Part shown: positions 1 to 8,815 of the stretch, in pieces
Layout of the letters: each line of letters starts with the position of its first letter
How positions within the stretch are numbered: the first letter of the stretch is position 1
NCBI RefSeq assembly: GCF_000971175.1
Contig: NZ_BBLY01000004.1
Location: forward strand, 244,298 to 308,297
Length of the DNA stretch: 64,000 nucleotides
Direction of reading: 5' to 3'
Origin: Demequina pelophila
GTDB lineage: Bacteria > Actinomycetota > Actinomycetes > Actinomycetales > Demequinaceae
The notes under the pieces: generated by a model
Seen by the model: the letters and a program-made list of their open reading frames with translations, nothing else
The model's database searches: none
Told to the model about the DNA's origin: nothing
Position numbers and translations under genes: made by a program

Positions 1-260
1 GGGAGGCGATCGCCGGGTACTTCATGTCCCGGTCGCTCGAGCACGGCGTCCGCCGCGCGGAGGAGATGCAGGAGGCCGCCGGCACGGTGGCCGATGCGGG
101 GGTCACCCCGTGGATGGCCGAGGCCACCGTCGCGCGGCAGCGATGGGCGGCGCAGTTCGGCGAGGTGCTGCCGCAGGAGAGCACGCTCGCGCTCGTGGAT
201 GCGGTGCGCGCAGCCGCGGGCCCGCGGGCGGGCTCGCGTCGACAGGAGGAGCACGCATGA
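1..260 (+). CDS. C-terminal part of a 6-phosphogluconate dehydrogenase-like (DUF1932) NAD-binding protein, start outside window
   Basis: Only the last 85 or so codons are present; the reading frame is open from base 3 and ends with TGA at 258-260. The visible helical segment (GVRRAEEMQEAAGTV, then a TPWMAEATVARQRWAA-type stretch) resembles the C-terminal DUF1932 domain of beta-hydroxyacid/6-phosphogluconate dehydrogenase-like proteins often found beside ligJ. The stop overlaps the ATG of ligJ (ATGA), so the two are translationally coupled, and a role in the same aromatic pathway is inferred. The N-terminal Rossmann fold cannot be checked because it lies outside the window. Confidence 0.7.
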   Translation, partial: EAIAGYFMSRSLEHGVRRAEEMQEAAGTVADAGVTPWMAEATVARQRWAAQFGEVLPQESTLALVDAVRAAAGPRAGSRRQEEHA

Positions 261-1270
261 TCATCGACTGCCACGGCCACTACACCACCGCCCCCGCGGC
301 GCACTCGGACTGGCGCGCGGCGCAGCTCGCCGCATGGGAGGCGGGCGACAGCGCGCCCGAGTACCCCGAGATCACCGACGACCAGATCCGCGAGTCGCTC
401 GAGGCCAACCAGCTGCGCCTCATCCGCGAGCGCGGGGCGGACGTCACGATCTTCTCGCCCCGCGCCTCGGTCATGGGACACCACCAGGGCGACCTGGGCA
501 CCTCCATCGAGTGGGCGCGCCGCAGCAACGACCTCATCGCGCGCGCGGCCGACCTCTACCCGGGCGTCTTCGTGGGCGTCTGCCAGCTGCCCCAGGCCGC
601 GGGCGAGGGCCTCGAGGCCGCGATCGCCGAGCTCGACCGGTGCGTGGCGCGCGGATTCATCGGGGCCAACCTCAACCCCGACCCGTCGGGCGGGCACTGG
701 ACGTCGCCGCCGCTCACCGACCGCTACTGGTATCCCATCTACGAGCGGCTGGTCGAGCACGACGTGCCGGCGATGATCCACGTCTCCGCCTCCGCGAACC
801 CCGCGTTCCACGCGACCGGCGCGCACTACATGAACGCGGACACCACGGCCTTCATGCAGCTGCTCCAGGGCGACCTGTTCGCGGACTTCCCCACGCTGCG
901 CCTCATCATCCCCCACGGCGGGGGAGCGGTGCCCTACCACTGGGGCCGCTACCGCGGGCTCGCGGACATGCTGGGCCAGCCGGCGCTCGCGGGCCACCTC
1001 ATGAACAACGTCTTCTTCGACACGTGCGTCTACCACCAGCCCGGCATCGACCTGCTCACGCACGTGATCCCGGCCAGGAACCTGCTGTTCGGCTCGGAGA
1101 TGGTGGGCGCGGTGCGCGGCATCGACCCGGAGACCGGCCACTACTTCGACGACACCAAGCGGTACGTGGACGCGGCGGCGATCACGGACGCGGACCGGGA
1201 GGCGATCTTCGCGGGCAACGCCCTGCGCGTCTACCCCCGGCTCGCGGCCCACGTGGCCTCGCCCGCCTGA
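257..1270 (+). CDS. ligJ: 4-oxalomesaconate hydratase, LigJ-type amidohydrolase
   Basis: A 337-residue protein of the amidohydrolase superfamily that in known members hydrates 4-oxalomesaconate to 4-carboxy-4-hydroxy-2-oxoadipate in the protocatechuate 4,5-cleavage and gallate pathways. The start MIIDCHGHYTT carries the His-x-His metal motif (H6, H8). Further family signatures are FSPRAS, NLNPDPSGGHW, the MIHVSAS metal His, IPHGGGAVPYHWGR, DTCVYHQPGIDL and SEMVGAVRGIDPETG near the C terminus. Length and motif order match LigJ over the whole protein. The ATG at 257 is chosen because an AGGAGG lies 8 bases upstream and it overlaps the preceding stop. An upstream in-frame start at 110 lies inside the previous gene and is unlikely. 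Confidence 0.93.
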   Translation: MIIDCHGHYTTAPAAHSDWRAAQLAAWEAGDSAPEYPEITDDQIRESLEANQLRLIRERGADVTIFSPRASVMGHHQGDLGTSIEWARRSNDLIARAADLYPGVFVGVCQLPQAAGEGLEAAIAELDRCVARGFIGANLNPDPSGGHWTSPPLTDRYWYPIYERLVEHDVPAMIHVSASANPAFHATGAHYMNADTTAFMQLLQGDLFADFPTLRLIIPHGGGAVPYHWGRYRGLADMLGQPALAGHLMNNVFFDTCVYHQPGIDLLTHVIPARNLLFGSEMVGAVRGIDPETGHYFDDTKRYVDAAAITDADREAIFAGNALRVYPRLAAHVASPA

Positions 1271-1433
1271 GACTCCCCCCGGCCGGGCGTCGCGCCCGTC
1301 CGGGGGTCGACACCCTGCCCCGGCCCGCGCATCGTCCCTGATCGCGAGGGTCGGGGCTCAGGTCACGCCCGGATTGCGCCCGCGGGGGCGATACTGGCCC
1401 CCTGCGGCGACCGCGCCGGGACACGGAGGGCTC

Positions 1434-2738
1434 ATGGTGACGAGGGAGCGAGCCGCGCGCGGCGCGTGGATCGTGCTGGCGGCCGCCGTGGGCGCGTACT
1501 TCGTCGCCGTGGTCAACAGGACCGCGCTGGGCATCGCCGGGGTCGAGGCGCTCGACCGGTTCGGCACGGACTCGGTGGGCCTCGCGCTCCTGTCGGTCAC
1601 GCAGATCGCCGCGTACGCCGCGCTCCAGATCCCCGCCGGTCGCATGATCGACCGCTTCGGCCCCAAGGCCGTGATGGCCACCGGGCTCGCGGTGATGGCG
1701 CTGGGCCAGGCGCTCATGGCGTTCACTCCGAGCCTCGCGATCGCCCTGATCGCGCGCGTGCTCATCGGCGCGGGCGACGGGCCCATCTTCATCGGCGTCA
1801 CGGGTCTCATCGCGCGCTGGTTCCCCGCGCGGCAGGTGCCCGTGCTCGTGCAGGTCACCGGACTCGTGGGCCAGGCGGGCCAGCTGGCCTCCGCGATCCC
1901 CGTGGCCGCGCTGCTGCACCGCGCGGGGTGGTCCACCACGTTCTCCGTGCTCGCCGCCGCGACGGTCGTGGTGGGCCTGATGGCCGCCCTGCGGATCCGC
2001 AACCCCGAGGACGCCGCCGACGAGCCGGACCGCCAGCGCCTGTGGGCGTCGATCGGCCAGGCCGTGCGCCCCGCGGGCACCCGGCTGGGCTTCTGGTCGC
2101 ACTTCCTGGCGCAGTTCGCGCCCAACACGCTCGCCCTGCTGTGGGGCGTGCCCTTCTTCGTCCAGGGGCAGGGACGCACGCCCGGCGAGGCGAGCCTGCT
2201 CATCACGCTGCTGACCGTCGCCGCGATGGCGGGCGGGCCGCTCGCGGGCATGTTCACCGCGCGCCACCCCCTGCGCCGCAGCTGGCTGGTGCTGGGCACC
2301 GCGGGCGCCATCGCGCTCGCGTGGATCTGGGTGCTCGTGCACGACACCCCGCGCCCCCTGTGGCAGCTCGCGATCTTCGCCATGGTCACCGGCCTGGGCA
2401 CCCCCGTCTCGCTCGTCGGGATGGACTTCGCCCGCACCTTCGCCCCGGTCGCGCGCCTGGGCACCGCGAGCGGCTTCGTGAACATCGGCGGGTTCGCGGC
2501 GACCATCGCGTCGGTCGCGCTCGTGGGGCTGGTGCTCCGGCTCGTGGCCCCCGGCGGCGCCGGCGACTACACCCTGGCCGAGTACCGGCTCGCGCTCGCG
2601 GCCCTCGCGCTGCCGTGGCTCGTCGGCGTGGCGGGCGTGATCCGCAACCGCCGCTCGGTGCGCGCGGACCTCGCGGCGCAGGGCGTCGAGGTGCCGCTGC
2701 TGCGCGACACCCTGCGCGGTCGCGGGGGAGCGAAGTGA
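1434..2738 (+). CDS. MFS transporter (tandem copy 1)
   Basis: A 434-residue major facilitator with about 12 hydrophobic segments. The N half holds a motif-A-like loop after TM2 (GRMIDRFGPK) and a conserved RVLIGAGDGPIF helix; a central hydrophilic loop follows near residues 190-210. ATG 1434 has GGAGG a few bases upstream, while the in-frame ATG at 1374 would add an unconserved Pro-rich leader. The next gene starts inside this stop (GTGA) and is a clear paralogue. Proximity to ligJ suggests aromatic or dicarboxylic acid uptake, but 160 bp and one dispersed motif copy separate it from ligJ, so the substrate is unknown. Confidence 0.85.
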   Translation: MVTRERAARGAWIVLAAAVGAYFVAVVNRTALGIAGVEALDRFGTDSVGLALLSVTQIAAYAALQIPAGRMIDRFGPKAVMATGLAVMALGQALMAFTPSLAIALIARVLIGAGDGPIFIGVTGLIARWFPARQVPVLVQVTGLVGQAGQLASAIPVAALLHRAGWSTTFSVLAAATVVVGLMAALRIRNPEDAADEPDRQRLWASIGQAVRPAGTRLGFWSHFLAQFAPNTLALLWGVPFFVQGQGRTPGEASLLITLLTVAAMAGGPLAGMFTARHPLRRSWLVLGTAGAIALAWIWVLVHDTPRPLWQLAIFAMVTGLGTPVSLVGMDFARTFAPVARLGTASGFVNIGGFAATIASVALVGLVLRLVAPGGAGDYTLAEYRLALAALALPWLVGVAGVIRNRRSVRADLAAQGVEVPLLRDTLRGRGGAK

Positions 2739-4084
2739 GCGCGCGCGGAGGCGCCGCGGGCGCGAACCCGGCCGGCGCATCGTCCCCGGACAGGATCCCC
2801 CGCGCGGCCTGGCTGGCCTTCGCCGCGGGCATCGCGCTGTACTTCACCGCGGTGGTCAACCGCACGGCGCTGGGCGTCGCCGGCGTGGACGCGATCGACC
2901 GGTTCGGCATCGAGGCGACCTGGCTGTCGATGCTCGCGATCGCGCAGATCGCCGCCTACGCGGCGCTGCAGATGCCCGCGGGCGCGCTGCTCGACCGGTT
3001 CGGCGCGCGGCGGGTCATGATCGGCGGCGCGATCGTCATGGCCGCCGGCACCGGCCTGCTCGCCGTGACCACCAGCCTCCCCCTCGCGCTCGTGGCGCGC
3101 GTGCTCATCGGCGCGGGCGACGCGCCCATCTTCATCTCCGCGTGCCGCCTCATCCCGCTGTGGTTCCCGGCCCGGCGCGTGCCCGTGCTCGTGCAGATCA
3201 CCGGCTTCGCGGGCCAGGCCGGCCAGCTCGCCACGGCCATCCCGGTCGCGTGGCTGCTGCACTCGTTCGGGTGGACGCCCGCGTTCGCCATCCTCGCGGC
3301 GACCACGCTCGCGCTGGGCGGGCTCGCCGCGGTGGGCGTGCGGATGCCGCCCTCGGTGACGCCGCGCGAGGAGCGCGCGGGCGAGAACCTCCTGGTCCAG
3401 ATCCGCGAGGCGACGCGTCCCGCGGGCACCCGGCTGGGCTTCTGGACCCACTTCGTGTCCCTGTTCTCCGCCAACACGATGGCGCTGCTGTGGGGCGTGC
3501 CCTTCTTCGTCACCGCGCAGGGCCGCACCGTCGCGGAGGCGAGCCTGCTGCTCACCCTCGTCACGCTCGCGAAGATGGTCGCGGGCCCCGTCGCGGGCAT
3601 GTACACCGCCCGCCACCCGCTGCGCCGCAGCTGGCTCGTGCTCGCCTCCGCGGGCGCGACCCTGGTCGCCTGGGTGTCGATCCTCGCGCCGTCGACGCCG
3701 CGGCCGCTGTGGCAGCTGTGCGTGTTCATGGTGGTCATCGGCGCGGGCGGCCCCGTGTCGCTCATCGCGATGGACTACGCGCGCACCTTCAGCCCCGAGG
3801 AGCGCCTGGGCACCGCGACCGGCTTCGTCAACGTGGGCGGCTTCGTCGCCACCATCGCGGGCATCGCGCTCGTGGGCGGGACGCTGCAGGCGGTGTCGCC
3901 GGAGGGCGCGTCCACGTACTCCCTCGACGAGTACCGGATCGCCTTCGCGACGCTCCTGATCGTGTGGATCGTGGGCGTCGCGGGCGTGCTGCGCAACCGC
4001 CGCCGCACCCGCGCGGACATGGCCGCGGAGGGCGTGGTCGTGCCGCCGCTGAGGGACGTCCTGCGCCGCTACCGGCGCCGGTGA
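2735..4084 (+). CDS. MFS transporter (tandem copy 2)
   Basis: A 449-residue 12-TM major facilitator that aligns along its entire length with the preceding transporter: the shared blocks YF(V/T)AVVNRTALG, RVLIGAGD, WFPAR-VPVLVQ, GTRLGFW and LLWGVPFF are nearly identical. It starts with GTG at 2735, overlapping the previous stop by four bases, behind GGGGGAG. An N-terminal extension of about 20 residues (Gly/Ala-rich, containing GASSPD) is encoded by a copy of the dispersed CGCATCGTCCCC motif and is absent from copy 1. A heteromeric pair or a recent tandem duplication with divergent substrates are both possible; the sequence does not tell. Confidence 0.85.
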   Translation: MSARGGAAGANPAGASSPDRIPRAAWLAFAAGIALYFTAVVNRTALGVAGVDAIDRFGIEATWLSMLAIAQIAAYAALQMPAGALLDRFGARRVMIGGAIVMAAGTGLLAVTTSLPLALVARVLIGAGDAPIFISACRLIPLWFPARRVPVLVQITGFAGQAGQLATAIPVAWLLHSFGWTPAFAILAATTLALGGLAAVGVRMPPSVTPREERAGENLLVQIREATRPAGTRLGFWTHFVSLFSANTMALLWGVPFFVTAQGRTVAEASLLLTLVTLAKMVAGPVAGMYTARHPLRRSWLVLASAGATLVAWVSILAPSTPRPLWQLCVFMVVIGAGGPVSLIAMDYARTFSPEERLGTATGFVNVGGFVATIAGIALVGGTLQAVSPEGASTYSLDEYRIAFATLLIVWIVGVAGVLRNRRRTRADMAAEGVVVPPLRDVLRRYRRR

Positions 4085-4093
4085 GGCGAGGCG

Positions 4094-4105
4094 GGGGACG
4101 ATGCG
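4094..4105 (+). repeat. Dispersed motif GGGGACGATGCG, intergenic copy
   Basis: Exact copy of the 12-base motif that recurs through the window, here between the second MFS gene and the helicase-like gene. No hairpin partner is adjacent. Confidence 0.7.
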
Positions 4106-4183
4106 CGGGCCGGGTCGGCCTCCGTCCGGCCCCTCGCGCGCGGGGCGGCGGCGTGGCAGCCGGGCGGCCCGGGTCGGCGCGGT

Positions 4184-4189
4184 TACCGT
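4184..4189 (+). promoter_or_regulatory. -10 element TACCGT for a leaderless transcript
   Basis: TACCGT fits the actinobacterial TANNNT -10 and ends six bases before the GTG at 4196, so transcription would start on the start codon; no Shine-Dalgarno sequence is visible. Confidence 0.55.
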
Positions 4190-4195
4190 AGTCGA

Positions 4196-7100
4196 GTGGT
4201 GGACTACATCGGCCGCGCGTTGGTCGCGGATGCGCTCCAGGAGTGGCGCGAGCAGCTGCAGGAACTGGCGACCGTGTCGCCCCTGCGCGAGCTCGCCCTG
4301 TCCGAGTCGAGCATCGTCGATCTGAGGGGCTCGCACCCCGGCGGGCTCGCCCCGCTGTTCGCCGGCCGCGCGACGCCGCTGAGCGCGCTGCTGCGCGACT
4401 CCGAGGTGTTCGCGCAGGCCGTCCACCGCGTCCGGCTCATCCACGAGTCCGCGGAGCGCGTCAAGGCCACCACCGGCGTGTGGACCGCGGCGCTGGTCGT
4501 GGGCACCGTCGCGTGGACCGACGGCCGCCGCCGCCGCGAGATGCCGCTGGTCATGCGCCCGCTGCACATCGAGCCCGCCCGCCAGGGCGACATGCTCCTC
4601 ACGATGCTCGACTCCGTCGCCGTCAACCCGGTGTTCCTCACCGAGGCGCGCCTGCGCGGGGTCGAGGAGGGCCTGGCCGCGGTCGCGCCGCCCGCCGGCC
4701 CCGGCGTCGAGTTCGATCCCCGCCCCCTGTGGCAGCACGTGCGCGGACTCGACCACGCGTTCCCGGGCGTCGAGGTCGCGGACCGCCTGTTCGTGGGCGC
4801 GTTCGACGACCCCGAGCAGCGCCTCATCGACGACCTCGACGACCTGGACCCCGTCATCAGCGCCTCCGACACGGTCGCCGCGATCGCCGGCGACCAGGAG
4901 GCGCAGCGCACGCTCGCGCAGCCGCTGCCCGCCTTCCCGCTGGGCGACCGCGACCCGTTCGCCGAGCGCGGCGTGGGCGACCTCGACGACGTCGAGTTCG
5001 CGGCGCTCGACCTCATCGCCACCGGCCGGTCCGTGTTCCTCCAGGCGCCCCCGGGCTCGGATCCCGTGGGCACCGTGGCGGCCATCGTGGCCGATGCGGC
5101 GGCCTCGGGCCGCTGCGCCCTCGCCGTGGGCGGGTCGGAGGCGGCCGTGCGCGCCGTCGCGCAGCGGCTCGACCGGGTCGGGGCCTCCGACGCGTACGTC
5201 TCCGGCGCGACGGCCTCGTGGAACGAGGTCGCCCGCCGCCGCCTGCTCACCTCGATGACCATGGCCGTCGAGGACGTCTCGGACGACGAGATCCGCACCG
5301 CCGGCGAGGGGCTGCTCACCGCCCGCCACGAGCTCCAGACGCGCCTCGACGCCCTCCACCGGTCGCATCGTCCCTGGGACGTGAGCGCCTTCGAGGCCGT
5401 CCAGGCCGTGGTGCGGCTCATCTCCACGCCGCCCGCGCCGCAGACGCCCGTGCGCCTGGGGGCGGACGCGGCCGCCTTCGTCGCCACGCACGGCTTCGCC
5501 TCGGTCGCCCAGGCGATCGCCGGCGAGCTCGAGGCCCGCGTCGAGGAGCCCGCACCCGTCGAGGAACCCGCCGAGGACGTCGTGTCGATGGTGCCCTGGT
5601 GGTCGGACACCACGAGCGACCCCGCGCAGGGCGCGACGCTCGACGAGGCGCTCGCGACCCTGGTGACCCGGCACCTGCCCAAGATGCGGGCCGAGGCGCA
5701 GATCGCCTCGCACGAGACCGGCATGGACGAGGCCCCCACGATGACCGCGTGGGTGGACCAGGTGACCCTGTTCACGGACCTGCGCGCCACGCTCGAGATC
5801 TTCTCCCCGGCCGTGTTCCACCGCTCGCTGCACGACCTGGTCGCGGCCACGGCGCCCCCGGGCTCGCCGCAGGCGGGCAAGCTCGCCCGCCGCGACCGGC
5901 GCGCGCTGCGCCGCCGTGCGATCGAGCTGCTGCGGCCCGGACGCACCAAGGAGAACCTCCACGAGAACCTGGTCGCCGCGCACGCCCAGGCGCTGCGCTG
6001 GCGCGCGCACTGCTCGGCGGGCGGCTGGCCGCTCGTGCCCGACGACTTCGACCTCTACGCCGACCGCGTCGAGACGGTCCAGCGCCTGTGGGAGCGGCTC
6101 GCGGAGCCCGTCGCCAAGGCGTCGGGTGAGCGCGACCTGTTCGACCAGCCGTGGGCCCGCATCGCGGAGGTGCTCGAGCGCCTCGCCGAGGGCGTCCCGG
6201 GCACGCTCGAGGCGATCGAGTCCGTGCCCGTCGAGGGCGACCTCGAGGAGGCCGGGCTGGGCCCGCTGCTCGCGGACCTGCGCTCCCGCGGCGCGTCCGC
6301 GGAGCAGGCCCGCCGCGACCTCGAGTTCGCGTGGTGGGCCTCCGCCTTCGACGCGATCGTCGCCGCCGACCCGCGCCTGACCGAGGAGGGCGCCATGGGC
6401 CGCGTGGTGGAGGAGTTCCTGCGCCGCGACCGCGCCTTCGGGGCCGCCCGCGTGGGACCGCTCATGCGCGCGGTCGCCGAGCGCCGCCGCATCGCGATCG
6501 CCCGCCACCCCGAGTTCGCGCGCGACCTGTTCGCCACGCTGGTCGAGGGCGCCGACGCCCCCTACCGCGAGCTGTGGCGCGACTTCCAGCCCCTGGTCGC
6601 CGCGCTGCGGCCGGTGACCCTCGCGACCGCCGAGCAGGTCTCGCGCCTCGCCCCGCCCAGCCGCTGCGTCGACGTCGCGGTGGTATTCGCCTCCGAGTCG
6701 CTCGCGCTCGCGGAGACGGTGCCCACGCTGGCCCGTGCCCGCCAGGTCGTGGTCGTGGGCGACGCCGCCTCCGCGACGCGCTCTGCCGTGTCCGTATTCG
6801 CGCAGCTGCTGCCGCGCGTCGACCTCCACGCGCTGCCGCAGTCGCGCGACCCGCGCCTCACCGGCGTGCTCGGCGCGCTCGCGTACGGCCGCTCGCTGTC
6901 CTCCCTGCCCGCCGCGGGCGTGGTCGACGCCCTCCAGGTGGAGATCCTCGAGGCGACCGGGCTGCCCGTCGCCGGCGCCTCCGCCGTCGAGTCGACCCGC
7001 GCCGAGGTCGACGCCGTGGTCGCGCGCGTCGATGCGGCCGTGCACGAGGTCCCCCACCGCAGCGTGCTCGTGGTGGCCGGCAACGAGCTCCACGCCGCCC

Positions 7101-8470
7101 GCCTGCGCGACGCGCTCGAGGAGCGCGGCGCCCGCCTGGCCGACGCGGTCGAGGTGGTGAGCCTGGGCAACGCCGCGGGCCACGACGTCGACGAGGTGAT
7201 CCTCACCCTGGGCTACGCGCCCGACGAGACCGGCACCCTGCCCGGACGGCTCGGCGTGCTCACCGAGGAGTGGGGCCCGCAGGCGCTCGCCCAGGCGGCG
7301 GTCGCGACCCACGAGCGCCTCACCGTCGTCACCGCGCTCGACGCGGACGCGCTCGGGGCGATCGGCGAGGGCCGCGACGCGGAGGGCCTCGACGGCCTGC
7401 GCGACCTGCTCCAGGCCGCGGCCGCCTCGCCCGTCCCGGCGGAGCGCCCCGAGCCCGCGCCGGGGGACTGGCTGCTCGCGGACATCGCGCACCGCCTGCG
7501 CGCCCAGGGCTACGCCGTCCACGTCCGCTACGGCATCGGCGCGGACGCGATCCCGCTGGTGGTGGGCGGCCGCCACGACCGCGGCTACCGCGTCGCGGTG
7601 GTCACGGACGAGGCCGCGCTCGCGGGCCACGTGAGCGTGCGCGACCGCATGCGCCGCCAGTACGCCCACCTCGAGGCGCTCGGCTGGACGGTCGTGTCGC
7701 TGTGGACCCTCGACGTCTTCATGGATCCCGATGCGGCGGTCGAGTCGATCGTGTCCGCGGTCGAGGGCCGGCGCGAGCCGATCGTGTGGGAGCAGCCCTC
7801 CCTGGACCTGGGCGTCGAGACGTCCCAGATCCGGGTGCCCGTCGAGGACGTGTTCGACGCCGAGTCGGTCGACCAGGTGCTGGGCGACGGGCACGGCGTG
7901 CCCGCCTTCGGCGCCGCCGAGCTGGGCGCCGCGGACTTCGGCTCCACCGGGCTCGAGGGCGGGGAGCCCGACGAGCGTCCCGCCGCCGCGCCCGCGGCAG
8001 CCGAGGCGACCTCCGCGCCCGTCGCGGAGGCTCCCGACGTGACGCTCGGGATCTCCGTCATGCTCGCCGAGCAGCTGCTCGCGGACCGCCACGCGGGTCG
8101 CGCCGCCGCGCAGGAGGCCGCCGCGCAGGTGACCGTCGAGCAGCCCGCCCTGGACCTGGATCTCGACGCGGACGAGGCCCAGCGGCCGCAGACCGAGGAG
8201 GACGACGTGGCCGAGGACGCCGACGCGCAGCCCGCCGACGACACGACCACCGACGAGCAGGCGGCCGACCCGGCGCCTGCCGACGAGAAGCCGACGGACG
8301 AGGATGAGGCGACCGGCGCATCGTCCCCCGTCAAGGCCAGGCCGGCGCGCGGCACCGACCGTCCGCTGATCCCCACGCGGGCGCGCGAGGACATGGACGA
8401 GGGCTGGGGCGGCCGCGAGCGGTCCAGCCGCGACGAGGAGATCCTGCGGGAGCGTCCGCCGCACTGGTGA
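4196..8470 (+). CDS. Large SF1-helicase-like protein with degenerate ATPase and nuclease motifs
   Basis: A 1424-residue protein. The order of blocks resembles actinobacterial superfamily 1 (AAA_11/AAA_12) helicases with a C-terminal Vsr/DUF559-like nuclease: a P-loop-like block (FLQAPPGSDPVGT, about residues 280-292), a motif-II-like block (VVFASES followed by VPTLARARQVVVVGD, about 829-850), a motif V/VI-like block (GHDVDEVILTLGYAPDE, about 997-1013) and a restriction-like block with VRDRMRRQYAHLEALGW (about 1150). The P-loop lacks the lysine, motif II reads FASES where DE is expected, and the nuclease acidic/lysine residues are not evident. The last 220 residues are acidic Ala/Pro-rich linker ending in RPPHW. 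The frame is intact, so a structural or regulatory role is plausible; function unknown. GTG 4196 and GTG 4199 are both possible starts. Confidence 0.7.
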   Translation: MVDYIGRALVADALQEWREQLQELATVSPLRELALSESSIVDLRGSHPGGLAPLFAGRATPLSALLRDSEVFAQAVHRVRLIHESAERVKATTGVWTAALVVGTVAWTDGRRRREMPLVMRPLHIEPARQGDMLLTMLDSVAVNPVFLTEARLRGVEEGLAAVAPPAGPGVEFDPRPLWQHVRGLDHAFPGVEVADRLFVGAFDDPEQRLIDDLDDLDPVISASDTVAAIAGDQEAQRTLAQPLPAFPLGDRDPFAERGVGDLDDVEFAALDLIATGRSVFLQAPPGSDPVGTVAAIVADAAASGRCALAVGGSEAAVRAVAQRLDRVGASDAYVSGATASWNEVARRRLLTSMTMAVEDVSDDEIRTAGEGLLTARHELQTRLDALHRSHRPWDVSAFEAVQAVVRLISTPPAPQTPVRLGADAAAFVATHGFASVAQAIAGELEARVEEPAPVEEPAEDVVSMVPWWSDTTSDPAQGATLDEALATLVTRHLPKMRAEAQIASHETGMDEAPTMTAWVDQVTLFTDLRATLEIFSPAVFHRSLHDLVAATAPPGSPQAGKLARRDRRALRRRAIELLRPGRTKENLHENLVAAHAQALRWRAHCSAGGWPLVPDDFDLYADRVETVQRLWERLAEPVAKASGERDLFDQPWARIAEVLERLAEGVPGTLEAIESVPVEGDLEEAGLGPLLADLRSRGASAEQARRDLEFAWWASAFDAIVAADPRLTEEGAMGRVVEEFLRRDRAFGAARVGPLMRAVAERRRIAIARHPEFARDLFATLVEGADAPYRELWRDFQPLVAALRPVTLATAEQVSRLAPPSRCVDVAVVFASESLALAETVPTLARARQVVVVGDAASATRSAVSVFAQLLPRVDLHALPQSRDPRLTGVLGALAYGRSLSSLPAAGVVDALQVEILEATGLPVAGASAVESTRAEVDAVVARVDAAVHEVPHRSVLVVAGNELHAARLRDALEERGARLADAVEVVSLGNAAGHDVDEVILTLGYAPDETGTLPGRLGVLTEEWGPQALAQAAVATHERLTVVTALDADALGAIGEGRDAEGLDGLRDLLQAAAASPVPAERPEPAPGDWLLADIAHRLRAQGYAVHVRYGIGADAIPLVVGGRHDRGYRVAVVTDEAALAGHVSVRDRMRRQYAHLEALGWTVVSLWTLDVFMDPDAAVESIVSAVEGRREPIVWEQPSLDLGVETSQIRVPVEDVFDAESVDQVLGDGHGVPAFGAAELGAADFGSTGLEGGEPDERPAAAPAAAEATSAPVAEAPDVTLGISVMLAEQLLADRHAGRAAAQEAAAQVTVEQPALDLDLDADEAQRPQTEEDDVAEDADAQPADDTTTDEQAADPAPADEKPTDEDEATGASSPVKARPARGTDRPLIPTRAREDMDEGWGGRERSSRDEEILRERPPHW
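8317..8328 (-). repeat. Dispersed motif GGGGACGATGCG, coding copy
   Basis: Exact copy on the minus strand inside the low-complexity tail of the helicase-like gene, read as Ala-Ser-Ser-Pro. Confidence 0.65.
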
Positions 8471-8480
8471 GCGGCGGACG

Positions 8481-8532
8481 GGCGGGCGTGAACGCCCGCC
8501 GGCGCGGCTGCGCCCGGGTCACCGGACCCGGG
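8481..8532. terminator. Two consecutive hairpins between convergent genes
   Basis: GGCGGGCGT/ACGCCCGCC with a two-base gap (8481-8500) and CCCGGGTC-ACCG-GACCCGGG (8513-8532) lie between the convergent helicase-like gene and the zinc-ribbon gene. No T-tract follows, as is usual in such G+C-rich genomes; bidirectional termination is inferred. Confidence 0.55.
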
Positions 8533-8546
8533 TCAGAGCCGTCCGG

Positions 8547-8768
8547 TCAGGACTTCGAGGACGTGGCGGACTTCGCGGGCTTCTTGGACTCGGAGCGCGA
8601 GTCGGTGCGGTAGAAGCCGGAGCCCTTGAAGGTCACGCCCACGGAGCCGAACTGCTTGCGCACCGCGCCGGTGCACTCGGGGCAGTCGGTGAGGGCGTCG
8701 TCGTGGATGGACTGCACCGCGTCGAACGCGTGGCTGCACGCGGTGCAGGCGTAGGAGTAGGTAGGCAT
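8547..8768 (-). CDS. FmdB-type zinc ribbon protein
   Basis: A 73-residue protein starting MPTYSYAC, typical of the FmdB/CxxC_CxxC_SSSS regulatory zinc-ribbon family. Two knuckles are visible (CTAC at residues 8-11 and CPEC near 29-32), followed by the usual VTFKGSGFYRTD segment and a Ser/Lys-rich tail. It probably binds one zinc; the family name comes from a putative formamidase regulator and the true role is not established. Transcription looks leaderless, with TACACT six bases before the ATG. It is followed at a short distance upstream by the formyl-THF cyclo-ligase gene on the same strand, a common actinobacterial pairing. Confidence 0.88.
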   Translation of the reverse strand: MPTYSYACTACSHAFDAVQSIHDDALTDCPECTGAVRKQFGSVGVTFKGSGFYRTDSRSESKKPAKSATSSKS

Positions 8769-8774
8769 GGCGGA

Positions 8775-8780
8775 AGTGTA
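8775..8780 (-). promoter_or_regulatory. -10 element TACACT, leaderless start of the zinc-ribbon gene
   Basis: TACACT on the minus strand ends six bases before the ATG at 8768. Confidence 0.55.
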
Positions 8781-8815
8781 CGCGGCGGTCCGCGTCCGCG
8801 ACAGGGACCCGTTCC

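Noticed and set aside
2567-8464. Minus-strand open frame of 1965 codons, and similar very long antisense frames across the window
   Set aside because: It is the shadow of GC-rich plus-strand genes: composition is Arg/Gly/Ala/His-rich with no recognisable domain, and it spans several well-supported genes.
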